NCBI GenBank assembly: GCA_018668595.1
Contig: JABJCP010000043.1
Location: 1-36,489 of the forward strand
Source: Candidatus Woesearchaeota archaeon
Lineage (GTDB): Archaea > Nanobdellota > Nanobdellia > Woesearchaeales > UBA11576
DNA length: 36,489 bases
Reading direction: 5' to 3'
Position 1 is the first letter of the stretch, and every line of letters starts with the position of its first letter. The translations under genes and the position numbers were made by a program. Positions 1 through 7,422 of the stretch are shown here, in pieces. Under the pieces are notes generated by a model. It was not told the origin of the DNA. It ran no database searches and saw only the letters and a program-made list of their open reading frames with translations.

Positions 1-210
1 AATAACCAAAATGATAAAAACAATGATGTGCAAAAAAAAGAAACTAAACAATCATTTCTATTAGATGTTGTTTTCAAAAATAAATTAGAATTAAATGAAT
101 TTATTATTGAAATAAAAGAAAAGTTTGCAGATGTTGAACAAATAAATTGTTTTAAATTAATTGAACATTTAAAAAAAGAAGAATTTATCCCAAATCATGA
201 ACAATACTGA
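1..210 (+). CDS. Lrp/AsnC-type regulator, C-terminal fragment (5' end outside window)
   Basis: The reading frame is open from the first base of the window, so this is the 3' end of a longer gene and not a small protein starting at the GTG at 28. The visible 69 residues start with an Asn/Asp/Lys-rich linker and continue with a beta-strand then helix pattern (FLLDVVFKNKLELNEFI, then EKFADVEQINCFKLIEHLK). This resembles the C-terminal ligand-binding (RAM) half of Lrp/AsnC regulators in DPANN genomes, where a strand, the helix after ELNEFI, a FADV turn and a final strand ending in F-x-P are usual. The DNA-binding half would lie upstream. Family assignment is by resemblance only; that the gene is partial is directly visible. 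Confidence 0.5.
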   Translation, partial: NNQNDKNNDVQKKETKQSFLLDVVFKNKLELNEFIIEIKEKFADVEQINCFKLIEHLKKEEFIPNHEQY

Positions 211-249
211 CAATAAATAATGAAAATAATAATCATAACTTTAAAAATA

Positions 250-312
250 AAAATCTGATCAGGTGCAAACAATATTGCTACACCCGACCAGAACCTCGCT
301 AAAGGTACACAT
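250..312. other. Two adjacent stem-loops in the 211-645 gene-free stretch
   Basis: Bases 211-645 hold no credible gene. The richest GC patch, about 256-312, folds into two hairpins. In the first, TCTG pairs with CAGA around an inner GGT/ACC plus GCAA/TTGC stem with a six-base loop. In the second, ACCT pairs with AGGT around CGCTAA. There is no tRNA T-loop motif and I recognise no known RNA family. It may be the terminator or 3' UTR of the upstream gene or a small RNA. The A+T-rich flank 313-480 shows only short inverted repeats, for example AGCT with AGCT near 384-398. Confidence 0.3.
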
Positions 313-483
313 AAATAAACTAACCAAATATTTAAACATTACTAATCTGACTAAAAAAGTAAACCCGTTTAGCACATAAAACAGCTAGCAAGAGCTTTAT
401 TTCTTTTAATATTAAGCAAAAAAAGATTAAAAATTTGCATTTAGCGTTGTGATAACGTTAAAATTAACATTGAAAAAAATAAA

Positions 484-490
484 ATTTATA
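484..490 (+). promoter_or_regulatory. Probable TATA box for the structured leader / methyltransferase gene
   Basis: TTTATAA at 484-490 sits in an A/T-rich context. With the usual archaeal spacing of about 25 bp it would place transcription start near 510-515, leaving an unusually long leader of about 130 nt before the ATG at 646. The assignment rests on consensus and spacing only. Confidence 0.35.
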
Positions 491-510
491 AGTACATAAG
501 TATATAATAA

Positions 511-645
511 GTATGTGGATAGCTAGGGGACTTCGTATTAAATTCTGCATTCCTTTATAAAAGAAAGGAAGAGTATATGCTGAAAAACAGCTAGAGCTCA
601 AGGATAATACGCGTAAATAGTAGATTAACAATTATCTATTAAAAA
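511..645 (+). promoter_or_regulatory. Candidate structured 5' leader or small RNA upstream of the methyltransferase gene
   Basis: A perfect 7-bp closing stem, CGTATTA (534-540) with TAATACG (605-611), encloses two more perfect hairpins. One is TTCCTTT (550-556) with AAAGGAA (564-570) and a seven-base loop. The other is GCTG (579-582), five A, then CAGC (588-591). GCAT (547-550) can also pair with ATGC (577-580) as an alternative. A stem enclosing two hairpins is the layout of a multi-branched RNA, such as a riboswitch-like leader or an independent ncRNA. No known riboswitch consensus was recognised. No good Shine-Dalgarno sequence lies just before the ATG at 646. Confidence 0.35.
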
Positions 646-2961
646 ATGTATAAAACAAAAAAGAACAATGGTGAAGATACCTTGAGTAAGGAATTCGATA
701 ATAAATTAGATCATTCTTTTAGACCCATTTATGAACATGATCTAAATCCAAATATGTATGAATTATATAAAAAATTAGATCAAACAAACATCCGCCATGA
801 AGAAAAAATAAGCGCGCTTAAATTATTAAAAGATTTTCAGGAATTTGATCCTACATCATATGCATTTAATATATTACACAGATTCGTAGATGATATAAGC
901 AATAAAGAATATTCTTCACTAGAATGTATGACTGGTTTTGAATTAAGTAAATTAGTCTGTAAATTATCATCTCTTGAAAAACTTAAATCAGAATCTCCCC
1001 ATAATTTAAATAATGTAATTTGGATTTATGATTTAATAGAATCATGGAGTAATTCCAGTATAGAATATATCTCAGACATTAATGACTCACTCGATTCATT
1101 ATTAGGAATTTCATTTGCACCATCAGAAGCTAAAAAATTTGTCGAGTTAGTAAATGATAAACTTATTACGAGTAATTGCACACATAGATTTGAACGAATA
1201 GGAGTTCTTGCTAACAACATTGTCAACATACCTGACGGGACAACCAAAAAATTATACATGTTATTAATTAGAGGAACTAATTTAATCAATAAACAAAACG
1301 CACGAAATAATAATGTAGACTGTTTAAACAAATTAATTAATGTCTGCACAGCACTTAATGGATTTTTTAAAAAATACTCCTCAGATGATTTTAATGTTGT
1401 TTTTGATGAACTAAAATTCGATCCTTATGAATCAAATAATGATCTGATTTATAAAAAAATGGATAGATTAAAAAATGAATTAACAAACATTACTTCTGGA
1501 AAAGTAAATAAAATTTTGAATTCTGACAAAAAAGCGCAAAGTAGATTAAAGAAAATTACCCAGGAGCATTCAGCAATTTTAATGTTTAATAATCATCAAT
1601 TAATCAAAGAAAAATTAGGTCAAGAAATAGCTGAAAAATTTAAATCAACAGTAGATTATGTTAAACTTCTTGAAGATAGCAAACCAGAAATATTAACAGG
1701 AATATCAACTCAATTTAGAACTTCTTATGCGCATGTTTTGTTAGGAACTGCAACAAAAGAAGAACAAAATAATGTTGGAGCGATATTAAAAGAATTATCA
1801 AAATTTGTTTCTAAAAATAAATTATTAACTGATGAACGAAAATATCTAATGGATAATGGTTCAAAAGAATTTACACCCAAAGAAATTAAACGCATTAGTA
1901 AAGATTTTAATCATTTTGATATTCCCTTGAGCGGAGATTATTGGGATCTTCGAACATTACAATTACATTTATATCAAGAACGCGCTGCTATTTATTTTCT
2001 CACATTTATCAATTCTAGATTAAACTTTAATTTATATGATAATCTCGCAAAAAAGTTGCATGATGAAAACTATTTAGAACCAAATTCAAAAATAAGTATT
2101 GTAGGTGGTGGTTGTGGAGATGCTAAAAAAGAAATTAGACTTTACAAGAATCTTAAAGATTTAAATTACAATGTAGACCTGGTTTTAATTGACCAAAGTG
2201 ATTTTATGTTAAACAAAGCAGTTCTTGAATGCGATCATAAGAACGTACCCTTACCTCCCTTATTAAATATAAATTTAGAAAAACTAAATTGGACAGATCT
2301 CTCACAATACATTAATTCAAGTCAAATAATTTTTTGTATGTTTGGTGGAACAGTACTTAATTTTCCAAACAAATGGGGCTTTTATAGTCAATTAAATGAT
2401 TTATTAGAAGAACGAGTTAATGAATTATATTGGCCAATTGCTAGCAGGTTTAAATTAGTTAATCAATTAACTAAATTAGTTCAATCATCCAAATCATCAA
2501 GAAGTCAAGATATTGTAATCACAGAAGGAGATTTGTGGAAAGATTTAGATATATATAATCAACCAGATTCGAAAAATTTTTTGAGATGGGGAGTTGATAA
2601 AGGTCATAAAATTGATTTGAACAGCTTAACATATAATGTTGAAACTGATAAAAAATCTGAACTTACAAGAGTTGTCATTGATAATCCTAAAAATAAAACA
2701 ATCGAATTTGCATATCTTGTAACAAAAAATTATGAGCAATTTAAGAGAGGTGATGTAGTATTTGTTATTGACTCTGGAAAGATTGTAAAAAATGAATTTG
2801 AATGGATGCTTAGCGGTTGCGGATTTAGTTGTAATTGGTTAGATTCTATAGATCTAAAAGATTCAGCAACTATTGCAATTTCTAAAAAGACTAGAAAAAA
2901 TAAAGTTGCAGAAAAACAAGTTCAACATGCAATAAATACATATAAACGTAATTTTATGTGA
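646..2961 (+). CDS. EgtD-like SAM-dependent methyltransferase with long unrecognised N-terminal half
   Basis: The protein has 771 residues. The C-terminal third looks like a class I methyltransferase of the EgtD/histidine-specific type (Methyltransf_33). SAM-binding motif I is ISIVGGGCGDAKKE near residues 482-495, followed by an acidic strand end LVLIDQS. The signature CMFGGTVLNFP near 563-573 corresponds to the GSTIGNF motif of EgtD. A late FVIDSGKIVKNEFEWML segment plus CGF and SATIAI strands matches the family's C-terminus. Residues 1 to about 430 are mostly helical, Asn/Lys/Leu-rich and unrecognised. No EgtB-like partner is nearby, so ergothioneine synthesis is not implied and the substrate is unknown. 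The gene has a long structured leader and faces a convergent parA-type gene across a hairpin. Confidence 0.6.
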   Translation: MYKTKKNNGEDTLSKEFDNKLDHSFRPIYEHDLNPNMYELYKKLDQTNIRHEEKISALKLLKDFQEFDPTSYAFNILHRFVDDISNKEYSSLECMTGFELSKLVCKLSSLEKLKSESPHNLNNVIWIYDLIESWSNSSIEYISDINDSLDSLLGISFAPSEAKKFVELVNDKLITSNCTHRFERIGVLANNIVNIPDGTTKKLYMLLIRGTNLINKQNARNNNVDCLNKLINVCTALNGFFKKYSSDDFNVVFDELKFDPYESNNDLIYKKMDRLKNELTNITSGKVNKILNSDKKAQSRLKKITQEHSAILMFNNHQLIKEKLGQEIAEKFKSTVDYVKLLEDSKPEILTGISTQFRTSYAHVLLGTATKEEQNNVGAILKELSKFVSKNKLLTDERKYLMDNGSKEFTPKEIKRISKDFNHFDIPLSGDYWDLRTLQLHLYQERAAIYFLTFINSRLNFNLYDNLAKKLHDENYLEPNSKISIVGGGCGDAKKEIRLYKNLKDLNYNVDLVLIDQSDFMLNKAVLECDHKNVPLPPLLNINLEKLNWTDLSQYINSSQIIFCMFGGTVLNFPNKWGFYSQLNDLLEERVNELYWPIASRFKLVNQLTKLVQSSKSSRSQDIVITEGDLWKDLDIYNQPDSKNFLRWGVDKGHKIDLNSLTYNVETDKKSELTRVVIDNPKNKTIEFAYLVTKNYEQFKRGDVVFVIDSGKIVKNEFEWMLSGCGFSCNWLDSIDLKDSATIAISKKTRKNKVAEKQVQHAINTYKRNFM

Positions 2962-2985
2962 ATTAATACACAAAAAAATAAAAAA

Positions 2986-3005
2986 CCAATGACTAAAGTC
3001 ATTGG
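2986..3005. terminator. Perfect hairpin between convergent genes (likely bidirectional terminator)
   Basis: CCAATGAC (2986-2993) and GTCATTGG (2998-3005) form a perfect 8-bp stem with a TAAA loop. It lies 24 bases after the methyltransferase stop and is preceded by A-rich runs that read as T-rich on the other strand, as expected for termination from both sides. Confidence 0.45.
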
Positions 3006-3010
3006 TACTC

Positions 3011-3069
3011 ATTACAAAAAAAGAAAACATAAGCTCGCCTTAAAAGGCAAGGTAATCTTTGTTTGTAAT
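3011..3069. terminator. Nested inverted repeat before the parA-type gene's 3' end
   Basis: ATTACAAA (3011-3018) pairs with TTTGTAAT (3062-3069). Inside, GCCTT (3037-3041) pairs with AAGGC (3044-3048). On the minus strand this lies just after the ParA stop codon at 3107 and probably forms its transcript end. It could also be a folded 3' UTR or processing signal. Confidence 0.35.
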
Positions 3070-3106
3070 ATAGCAAAATTTTTAATAACTTATAACCCAA
3101 TTAAAT

Positions 3107-3913
3107 TTAATTTCTTAAACTAACTATTTCTTCTGCAATTCTCATATACGCGGCACCTATATCCGAACCTGGTTTATGATGGGATATGGGTATTTGTTTT
3201 ATTTGTGATTCATAAACATGATCTGAATAAGGAACTAAAAAAACAGAAGTTCCGAGTATGCTTTTAGTTGATTTACCTATTTCTTTTCCAATATTTTTTT
3301 TGAATGGATTAAAATGTTTTTTGCATTTTGTGACCAATGCCATTGCAATGTTTAAATCAATACCTATTTTATCACAATATGAATCAAAAGCAGTTCTAAA
3401 AGTTTCCAAACCATTAAGTGCATAAACACTAGTGTCGAGAACTACAATTACAGAATCAGATGCCATTACCCCATTAACAATAAAATGTCCATTCGAGGGA
3501 GGAAGATCAATAAGTGTAAATTGATAATCATCTTTTATATTTTTAATTGCAGTTTTTAAAATTAATGCATCTTTTTTGCTTTCATATTTTTTTAATGTTG
3601 TATGCATAAGATAGGGTGTTGCAGGCGCAAGATCCAATTGTGGAATTTTCGTCGATATAACAATGTCTTTTATATTTTTTTTATGTGCCATCACATCATA
3701 CATTGATTTTCCTAGCGTCTCTACATCAACTCCTAAACTTTGAGTTAGATTTGCTTGGGGATCAAGATCAATTACTAACACTTTAGCACCATATTTAGCT
3801 AAGAATCCTGCAATATTAAGACAAGAAGTGGTTTTGCCAGTTCCACCTTTAAAATGTGCGAACGTAACTACATGATTAGCTGAAGAATTAACATTATTAT
3901 TCATACTTACCAT
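3107..3913 (-). CDS. ParA/Soj-MinD family ATPase
   Basis: This is a 268-residue deviant-Walker P-loop ATPase. KGGTGKTT at residues 22-29 holds the signature lysine of the ParA/MinD class, VLVIDLDPQAN is the switch segment, and TLIDLPPS is the Walker B region. The family positions DNA or protein complexes by ATP-driven dimerisation; the cargo here is unknown. No ParB or centromere-binding gene is adjacent, so a plasmid-type partition role is not shown. The start is set at the ATG at 3913, which has GAGGTG five bases upstream; an earlier in-frame ATG at 3940 lacks this. The C-terminus (SDIGAAYMRIAEEI) is typical of the Soj-like branch. A TATA box lies 40-50 bases upstream. Confidence 0.9.
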   Translation of the reverse strand: MVSMNNNVNSSANHVVTFAHFKGGTGKTTSCLNIAGFLAKYGAKVLVIDLDPQANLTQSLGVDVETLGKSMYDVMAHKKNIKDIVISTKIPQLDLAPATPYLMHTTLKKYESKKDALILKTAIKNIKDDYQFTLIDLPPSNGHFIVNGVMASDSVIVVLDTSVYALNGLETFRTAFDSYCDKIGIDLNIAMALVTKCKKHFNPFKKNIGKEIGKSTKSILGTSVFLVPYSDHVYESQIKQIPISHHKPGSDIGAAYMRIAEEIVSLRN

Positions 3914-3950
3914 TATTACACCTCTTTTAATACATAACATAAAAACATTA

Positions 3951-3960
3951 TAATATAAAT
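3951..3960 (-). promoter_or_regulatory. TATA box of the parA-type gene
   Basis: On the minus strand the sequence reads ATTTATATTA. The predicted start near 3930 gives a short leader that contains the GAGGTG ribosome site. Confidence 0.45.
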
Positions 3961-3982
3961 TTTTCTAAAAAACAACATCAAA

Positions 3983-4016
3983 CATAGAAATTATAGAACT
4001 TCATAGAAATTTATAG
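3983..4016. repeat. Two near-identical direct repeats upstream of the parA-type promoter
   Basis: CATAGAAATTATAG (3983-3996) is followed after five bases by CATAGAAATTTATAG (4002-4016), which differs by one extra T. The pair lies between the radical SAM stop and the ParA TATA box. One plausible use is an operator or a binding site for the ParA system; the repeats may also be chance in A/T-rich DNA. Confidence 0.4.
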
Positions 4017-4040
4017 CAATTAAATAATACCTCTCAAAAT

Positions 4041-5081
4041 TCAAATCATTCTTTTCAAATACAGTTCCATTTTTTCTTTAACTTCTTTTTTCAGATCAGA
4101 ATCTATTTCGTCACAAGTTAATTCATCAATCTCTTTACGCCAATCCCAATCTACAAGTAATTTTTGGTTAGTTAATGTGCTCGTAAATTCTCGTCCTGCA
4201 AGTAAAACATTTTTCTCAAGTATTTTTGCATTTTCAGTAGCATATTGTTTTGTTGCAGGAAACTTAGTTATTGCATTTGCACCTGCAAGTAAAACTTGTT
4301 TGATTTCGTCCACTCGTCGAGCTGTTGTTCCTGCGATTATTTGAAGTTTTGGAAATGCTATTCTTGTTTTTGCTATCCACCAACAATATTCTTCTGTTGT
4401 TGGCCCGTGTTCATAGGGTGTTCCAGAAACTGGCTTTAGTGCATAAAATGTTATCCGTTCAATATCAAACTTTGAAATAAATTCTTTTAATTCTTCAAAC
4501 TGTTCTTTTTTCTCTCCAAGTCCTACAACCATAGTCATACTTTTTCTAAAATCAGCATCCTTCAATGAGTCACAAGAATCACATAATTCAAACATTTTTT
4601 CGTATGGTTCTATTGGTTTATTAGGACAAATATCATCATGCAACTCTTTATTTACAGTTTCTATTGATGCGACAATTCCTTTAACATAAGGTTTGAACGC
4701 AATTAAATCTTTTTCTTCAAGAGCGCCTAAATTTAACCATATTTTTTCTCCATAAACTGAACTTACAATCTTTGTAATTCTAACTAATTGATCAAAAGGA
4801 AATATTTTATATCCTCCTGTTAAGAATTCTATTCGCCAACCTAATCTTTTTGAAAGTAAAACTTCAACTATAATACTGCTAACTGATCTTTTTGCATGAG
4901 AACTATGTTTGATTCTACTTTTTTGAGTACTGCGATAACAAAACTTACAAGTTCCAACATCACAATACCAACTTAAAAATATGCATCTGCCAAACCAAGT
5001 TTTACCGTCGAAATTATCAGAATATATTTTATTTGCAGATTGAATTAGCACATTTGTTTCTTTAGTTATTTCGATACTCAT
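4041..5081 (-). CDS. Radical SAM protein, biotin synthase-like, with CX4CX2C cluster motif
   Basis: The protein has 346 residues. The motif CDVGTCKFC places cysteines at 40, 45 and 48, which is CX4CX2C and not the usual CX3CX2C; CKFCY is otherwise typical of a radical SAM [4Fe-4S] site. EFLTGGYK resembles the glycine-rich SAM-binding strand. GIVASIETVNKELHDDICP matches the biotin synthase-like family, where a Glu/Asp-Thr pair is followed by a Lys-Ile-Cys-Pro-like segment. The C-terminal TARRVDEIKQVLLAGANAI fits the associated BATS-like region. The start at 5081 (MSIEITK) leaves 14 bases after the DUF106 stop; a longer version would overlap that gene. The substrate is not predictable. It is co-directional with the secY-DUF106 end of the ribosomal operon. 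Confidence 0.75.
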   Translation of the reverse strand: MSIEITKETNVLIQSANKIYSDNFDGKTWFGRCIFLSWYCDVGTCKFCYRSTQKSRIKHSSHAKRSVSSIIVEVLLSKRLGWRIEFLTGGYKIFPFDQLVRITKIVSSVYGEKIWLNLGALEEKDLIAFKPYVKGIVASIETVNKELHDDICPNKPIEPYEKMFELCDSCDSLKDADFRKSMTMVVGLGEKKEQFEELKEFISKFDIERITFYALKPVSGTPYEHGPTTEEYCWWIAKTRIAFPKLQIIAGTTARRVDEIKQVLLAGANAITKFPATKQYATENAKILEKNVLLAGREFTSTLTNQKLLVDWDWRKEIDELTCDEIDSDLKKEVKEKMELYLKRMI

Positions 5082-5095
5082 TTTATATAGAATTT

Positions 5096-5875
5096 TTAAT
5101 ATACTTTTAATAGTTTCCTTATTACCATGCTTAAAATTACTGAGAATAAAATGTATGATCCAAGCCATCCCCAGCTCCCAATAACTTCTAGTTTTTTATG
5201 AACTGTTGTTATTTTTTTAACTTGATCTGTAGAATCTCTTTCTTGTATAGGATTCAAATATTTATATGCGTCTACTTTAACAGTTTGATAATATGGTACT
5301 CCTGCTACTTCAAATTCTATTTCATGCTCTCCGAATTTTTCAGCAGTATAATTAAACCAAACTTTATTATCTGCATTAGGAATCATGGTTGTATTTCCTA
5401 AAACAACTAATCCGTTTGGCGCCATAGTGCTTACAACTCCGTCTAAACCCACATCTAAATCTAAAACAACTGAAAAATCTTGTCCAGGAAGAATGGGTTC
5501 AAATGCTAAATTTGCATAAAACCACGGAAACAATAATAATATTGGTAACATGGATAAAATCATTACTTTTGGTTTGAATGATTGACCCATCATTTCTTTA
5601 CTCATAGCCATATTTTTACTCATCATTTTTTTCTGATAAGCCATTTTTTCTTTAGGGTCTTTTATTGCTTTAAGTTTTTTTTGATCTGCTTTTTGTTTAT
5701 CTTTAATCTCTTTTAGTTTCTTTTGATCAGTATTGTATTTATAGATTAAAGTTGAAGCGGTTGCAAGAATAACTGTTATAATAAATATGGATAAAACAGG
5801 ATTTAATTTTAATAGGGGTGAAAGTATTGGATCTACTAGATTTACAAGAAATGTACTTACCCATTCAAAAACCAT
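5096..5875 (-). CDS. DUF106 family (archaeal YidC/Oxa1/EMC3-like) membrane insertase
   Basis: The protein has 259 residues. An N-terminal membrane segment (about 26-46) is followed by a strongly basic coiled coil (about 50-100, rich in KKLK and MMSK), a second membrane segment (VMILSMLPILLLFPWFY, about 104-120), an extracytoplasmic beta-rich insert (about 125-220), and a last membrane segment near the C-terminus. This is the arrangement of archaeal DUF106, which belongs to the YidC/Oxa1 superfamily and helps insert membrane proteins. Its place directly downstream of secY fits that job. Adenylate kinase, found between the two genes in many archaea, is absent. AGGGGGTT just upstream is a strong ribosome site for ATGGTTTTT at 5875. 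Confidence 0.85.
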   Translation of the reverse strand: MVFEWVSTFLVNLVDPILSPLLKLNPVLSIFIITVILATASTLIYKYNTDQKKLKEIKDKQKADQKKLKAIKDPKEKMAYQKKMMSKNMAMSKEMMGQSFKPKVMILSMLPILLLFPWFYANLAFEPILPGQDFSVVLDLDVGLDGVVSTMAPNGLVVLGNTTMIPNADNKVWFNYTAEKFGEHEIEFEVAGVPYYQTVKVDAYKYLNPIQERDSTDQVKKITTVHKKLEVIGSWGWLGSYILFSVILSMVIRKLLKVY

Positions 5876-5891
5876 TCATAAACCCCCTAAA

Positions 5892-5954
5892 CAATAATAA
5901 CAATAATAACAATAATAACAATAATAACAATAATAACAATAATAACAATAATAA
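5892..5954. repeat. Seven perfect tandem copies of a 9-bp unit
   Basis: CAATAATAA is repeated seven times without error. In the direction of transcription it reads TTATTATTG and lies between the secY stop and the start of the DUF106 gene, close to that gene's ribosome site. A number-variable repeat here could change spacing or leader structure. No protein is encoded. Confidence 0.95.
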
Positions 5955-6033
5955 TATTAACCAAAAAAAGATTGTGATTAATTAATTTATTGATTATCTA
6001 ATATATAGTATCATATAGTATTCTATCACAAAA

Positions 6034-7422
6034 TTATTCCATGAATTTTCGCATCATTGGATGCATATCCATCATGTGTTGTTTTGCAATTTCTTCATAT
6101 AGTTTATAGATAATCATTACTGCAAGTAAAATACCTGTTCCATTTCCTAATGCTCCAGATAAATCTGCTGCTGCTGCAAGCATTCCTACTGCAACTGCTC
6201 CCATGATTGTTAATGGTCCAATGTATCTATCTAAGATTCTTTCTAGAATACGTTGATCTTTTCTAAATCCAGGTATTTGAAGTCCGCTTGACATCATATT
6301 TTTAGCTTGAGATTTAGAATCCATTCCACTGGTTTGAACCCAAAAAATACTAAATAATATACATCCCGCAATCATAAATACCATATATACTGTTGCTTGT
6401 CCTATATCTACAATACCAATGTTTCCTTGAATTATTTTTTGAACTAGATTAGGAGAATATAACCAGTAAATAAGTCCTGATATAGGTGTGTTTCCTGAAA
6501 ATTGTCCAAGTATTGGATGTCCCCAATTTTGTAATAGTCTAGCAAATAATTGTACATTTGCCATTAATGCTGCTACTAATATTACAGGTATGTTTGATGT
6601 ATAAATAAAACTAAGTGGCCAGCGCATTCCTTGACCTCTAACTCGTCCAAAACTTAATGGAATTTCTACTTTCATTGCTTGCGCATATACTGCCAATACA
6701 AAAACCACGACTGTAGATAGTACTGCTGCAAGCATGAGTCCTGCTGTTTGTGGATCTCCTGCTGCTAAACTTTGAAATAATGCAGGTATTGCTCCTGTTG
6801 CTATTTCTGGATTTGTTGGACTTGGTAGAAATGAAAATGCTCTAATAAATATAGATTGAGATACTCCTGCTGCAATAAATAAACTTACTCCACTCCCAAA
6901 TCCCCATTTACTAACTATTTCATCCATAAATAAAATAAGAATTCCACCTAAGAATAATTGGAATACTAAAAGTAATTCAATATTAAAATATGCTGCAGTT
7001 CCTGCAAGTTCTGCTGCAGGTGCAAGTCCTCCCATGAATACATATATTCCTGCTTCAAATATAATAAAAAATATTGCAAGTATTTTTTGCGTTCCTTGAA
7101 ACATTCTCTTTCCTTGAGGAGATGTTAGATCAAATTTGACAATCCCCGATCCGTTTAATAATTGTAATACAATAGATCCTGTTACAATAGGTCCAATACC
7201 TAAGGATATTATAGAACCAAAACTTGCTCCAAGAATTATAGATAAGAATTCAAATTGTTGTAATGCGTTTTGACCAAGACCAAATAATGGAACTAATCCC
7301 AAAACAAAGAATAATATTAAAGATATACCTGTCCACTTAAGTTTTTCTTTAAAAGAAAGTCTTTTTTGAGTAGGTCCTGCAACTTCAGGCAGGTTCATAA
7401 TTAATTTTTGGTATAGACTCAT
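6034..7422 (-). CDS. secY: Preprotein translocase subunit SecY
   Basis: The 462-residue polytopic protein has about ten membrane segments, the normal length for archaeal SecY/Sec61-alpha. The N-terminus (RLSFKEKLKWTGISLILFF) holds the cytosolic helix and TM1. The GSIISLGIGPIVTGSIVLQL segment is the hallmark around TM2. Cytosolic loops include PLSFGRVRGQGMRWPLSFIY and the basic GFRKDQRILERILDRY. It forms the channel for secreted and membrane proteins; SecE and SecBeta are not in this window. The start codon overlaps the uL15 stop as TAATG, so the two genes are translationally coupled at the end of the ribosomal operon. Confidence 0.97.
   Translation of the reverse strand: MSLYQKLIMNLPEVAGPTQKRLSFKEKLKWTGISLILFFVLGLVPLFGLGQNALQQFEFLSIILGASFGSIISLGIGPIVTGSIVLQLLNGSGIVKFDLTSPQGKRMFQGTQKILAIFFIIFEAGIYVFMGGLAPAAELAGTAAYFNIELLLVFQLFLGGILILFMDEIVSKWGFGSGVSLFIAAGVSQSIFIRAFSFLPSPTNPEIATGAIPALFQSLAAGDPQTAGLMLAAVLSTVVVFVLAVYAQAMKVEIPLSFGRVRGQGMRWPLSFIYTSNIPVILVAALMANVQLFARLLQNWGHPILGQFSGNTPISGLIYWLYSPNLVQKIIQGNIGIVDIGQATVYMVFMIAGCILFSIFWVQTSGMDSKSQAKNMMSSGLQIPGFRKDQRILERILDRYIGPLTIMGAVAVGMLAAAADLSGALGNGTGILLAVMIIYKLYEEIAKQHMMDMHPMMRKFME

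Noticed and set aside
28-210. A complete 60-residue gene starting at GTG 28
   Set aside because: The frame is open back to base 1, so this is the end of a longer gene.
250-312. A tRNA gene
   Set aside because: No T-loop (GGTTCGA-like) or anticodon arm, and the stems do not form a cloverleaf.
511-645. A known riboswitch (TPP, preQ1, SAM or fluoride)
   Set aside because: None of the conserved sequence motifs of these classes that I know is present; only the folding pattern is suggestive.
1026-1349. Minus-strand 107-residue ORF
   Set aside because: It lies wholly inside the methyltransferase gene in antisense and has no recognisable content or promoter.
3107-3940. A plasmid or integrated-element partition cassette
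   Set aside because: No ParB, replication initiator, integrase or attachment site is nearby, and the flanking genes are chromosomal housekeeping genes.
5892-5954. A CRISPR array
   Set aside because: The 9-bp units abut with no unique spacers.
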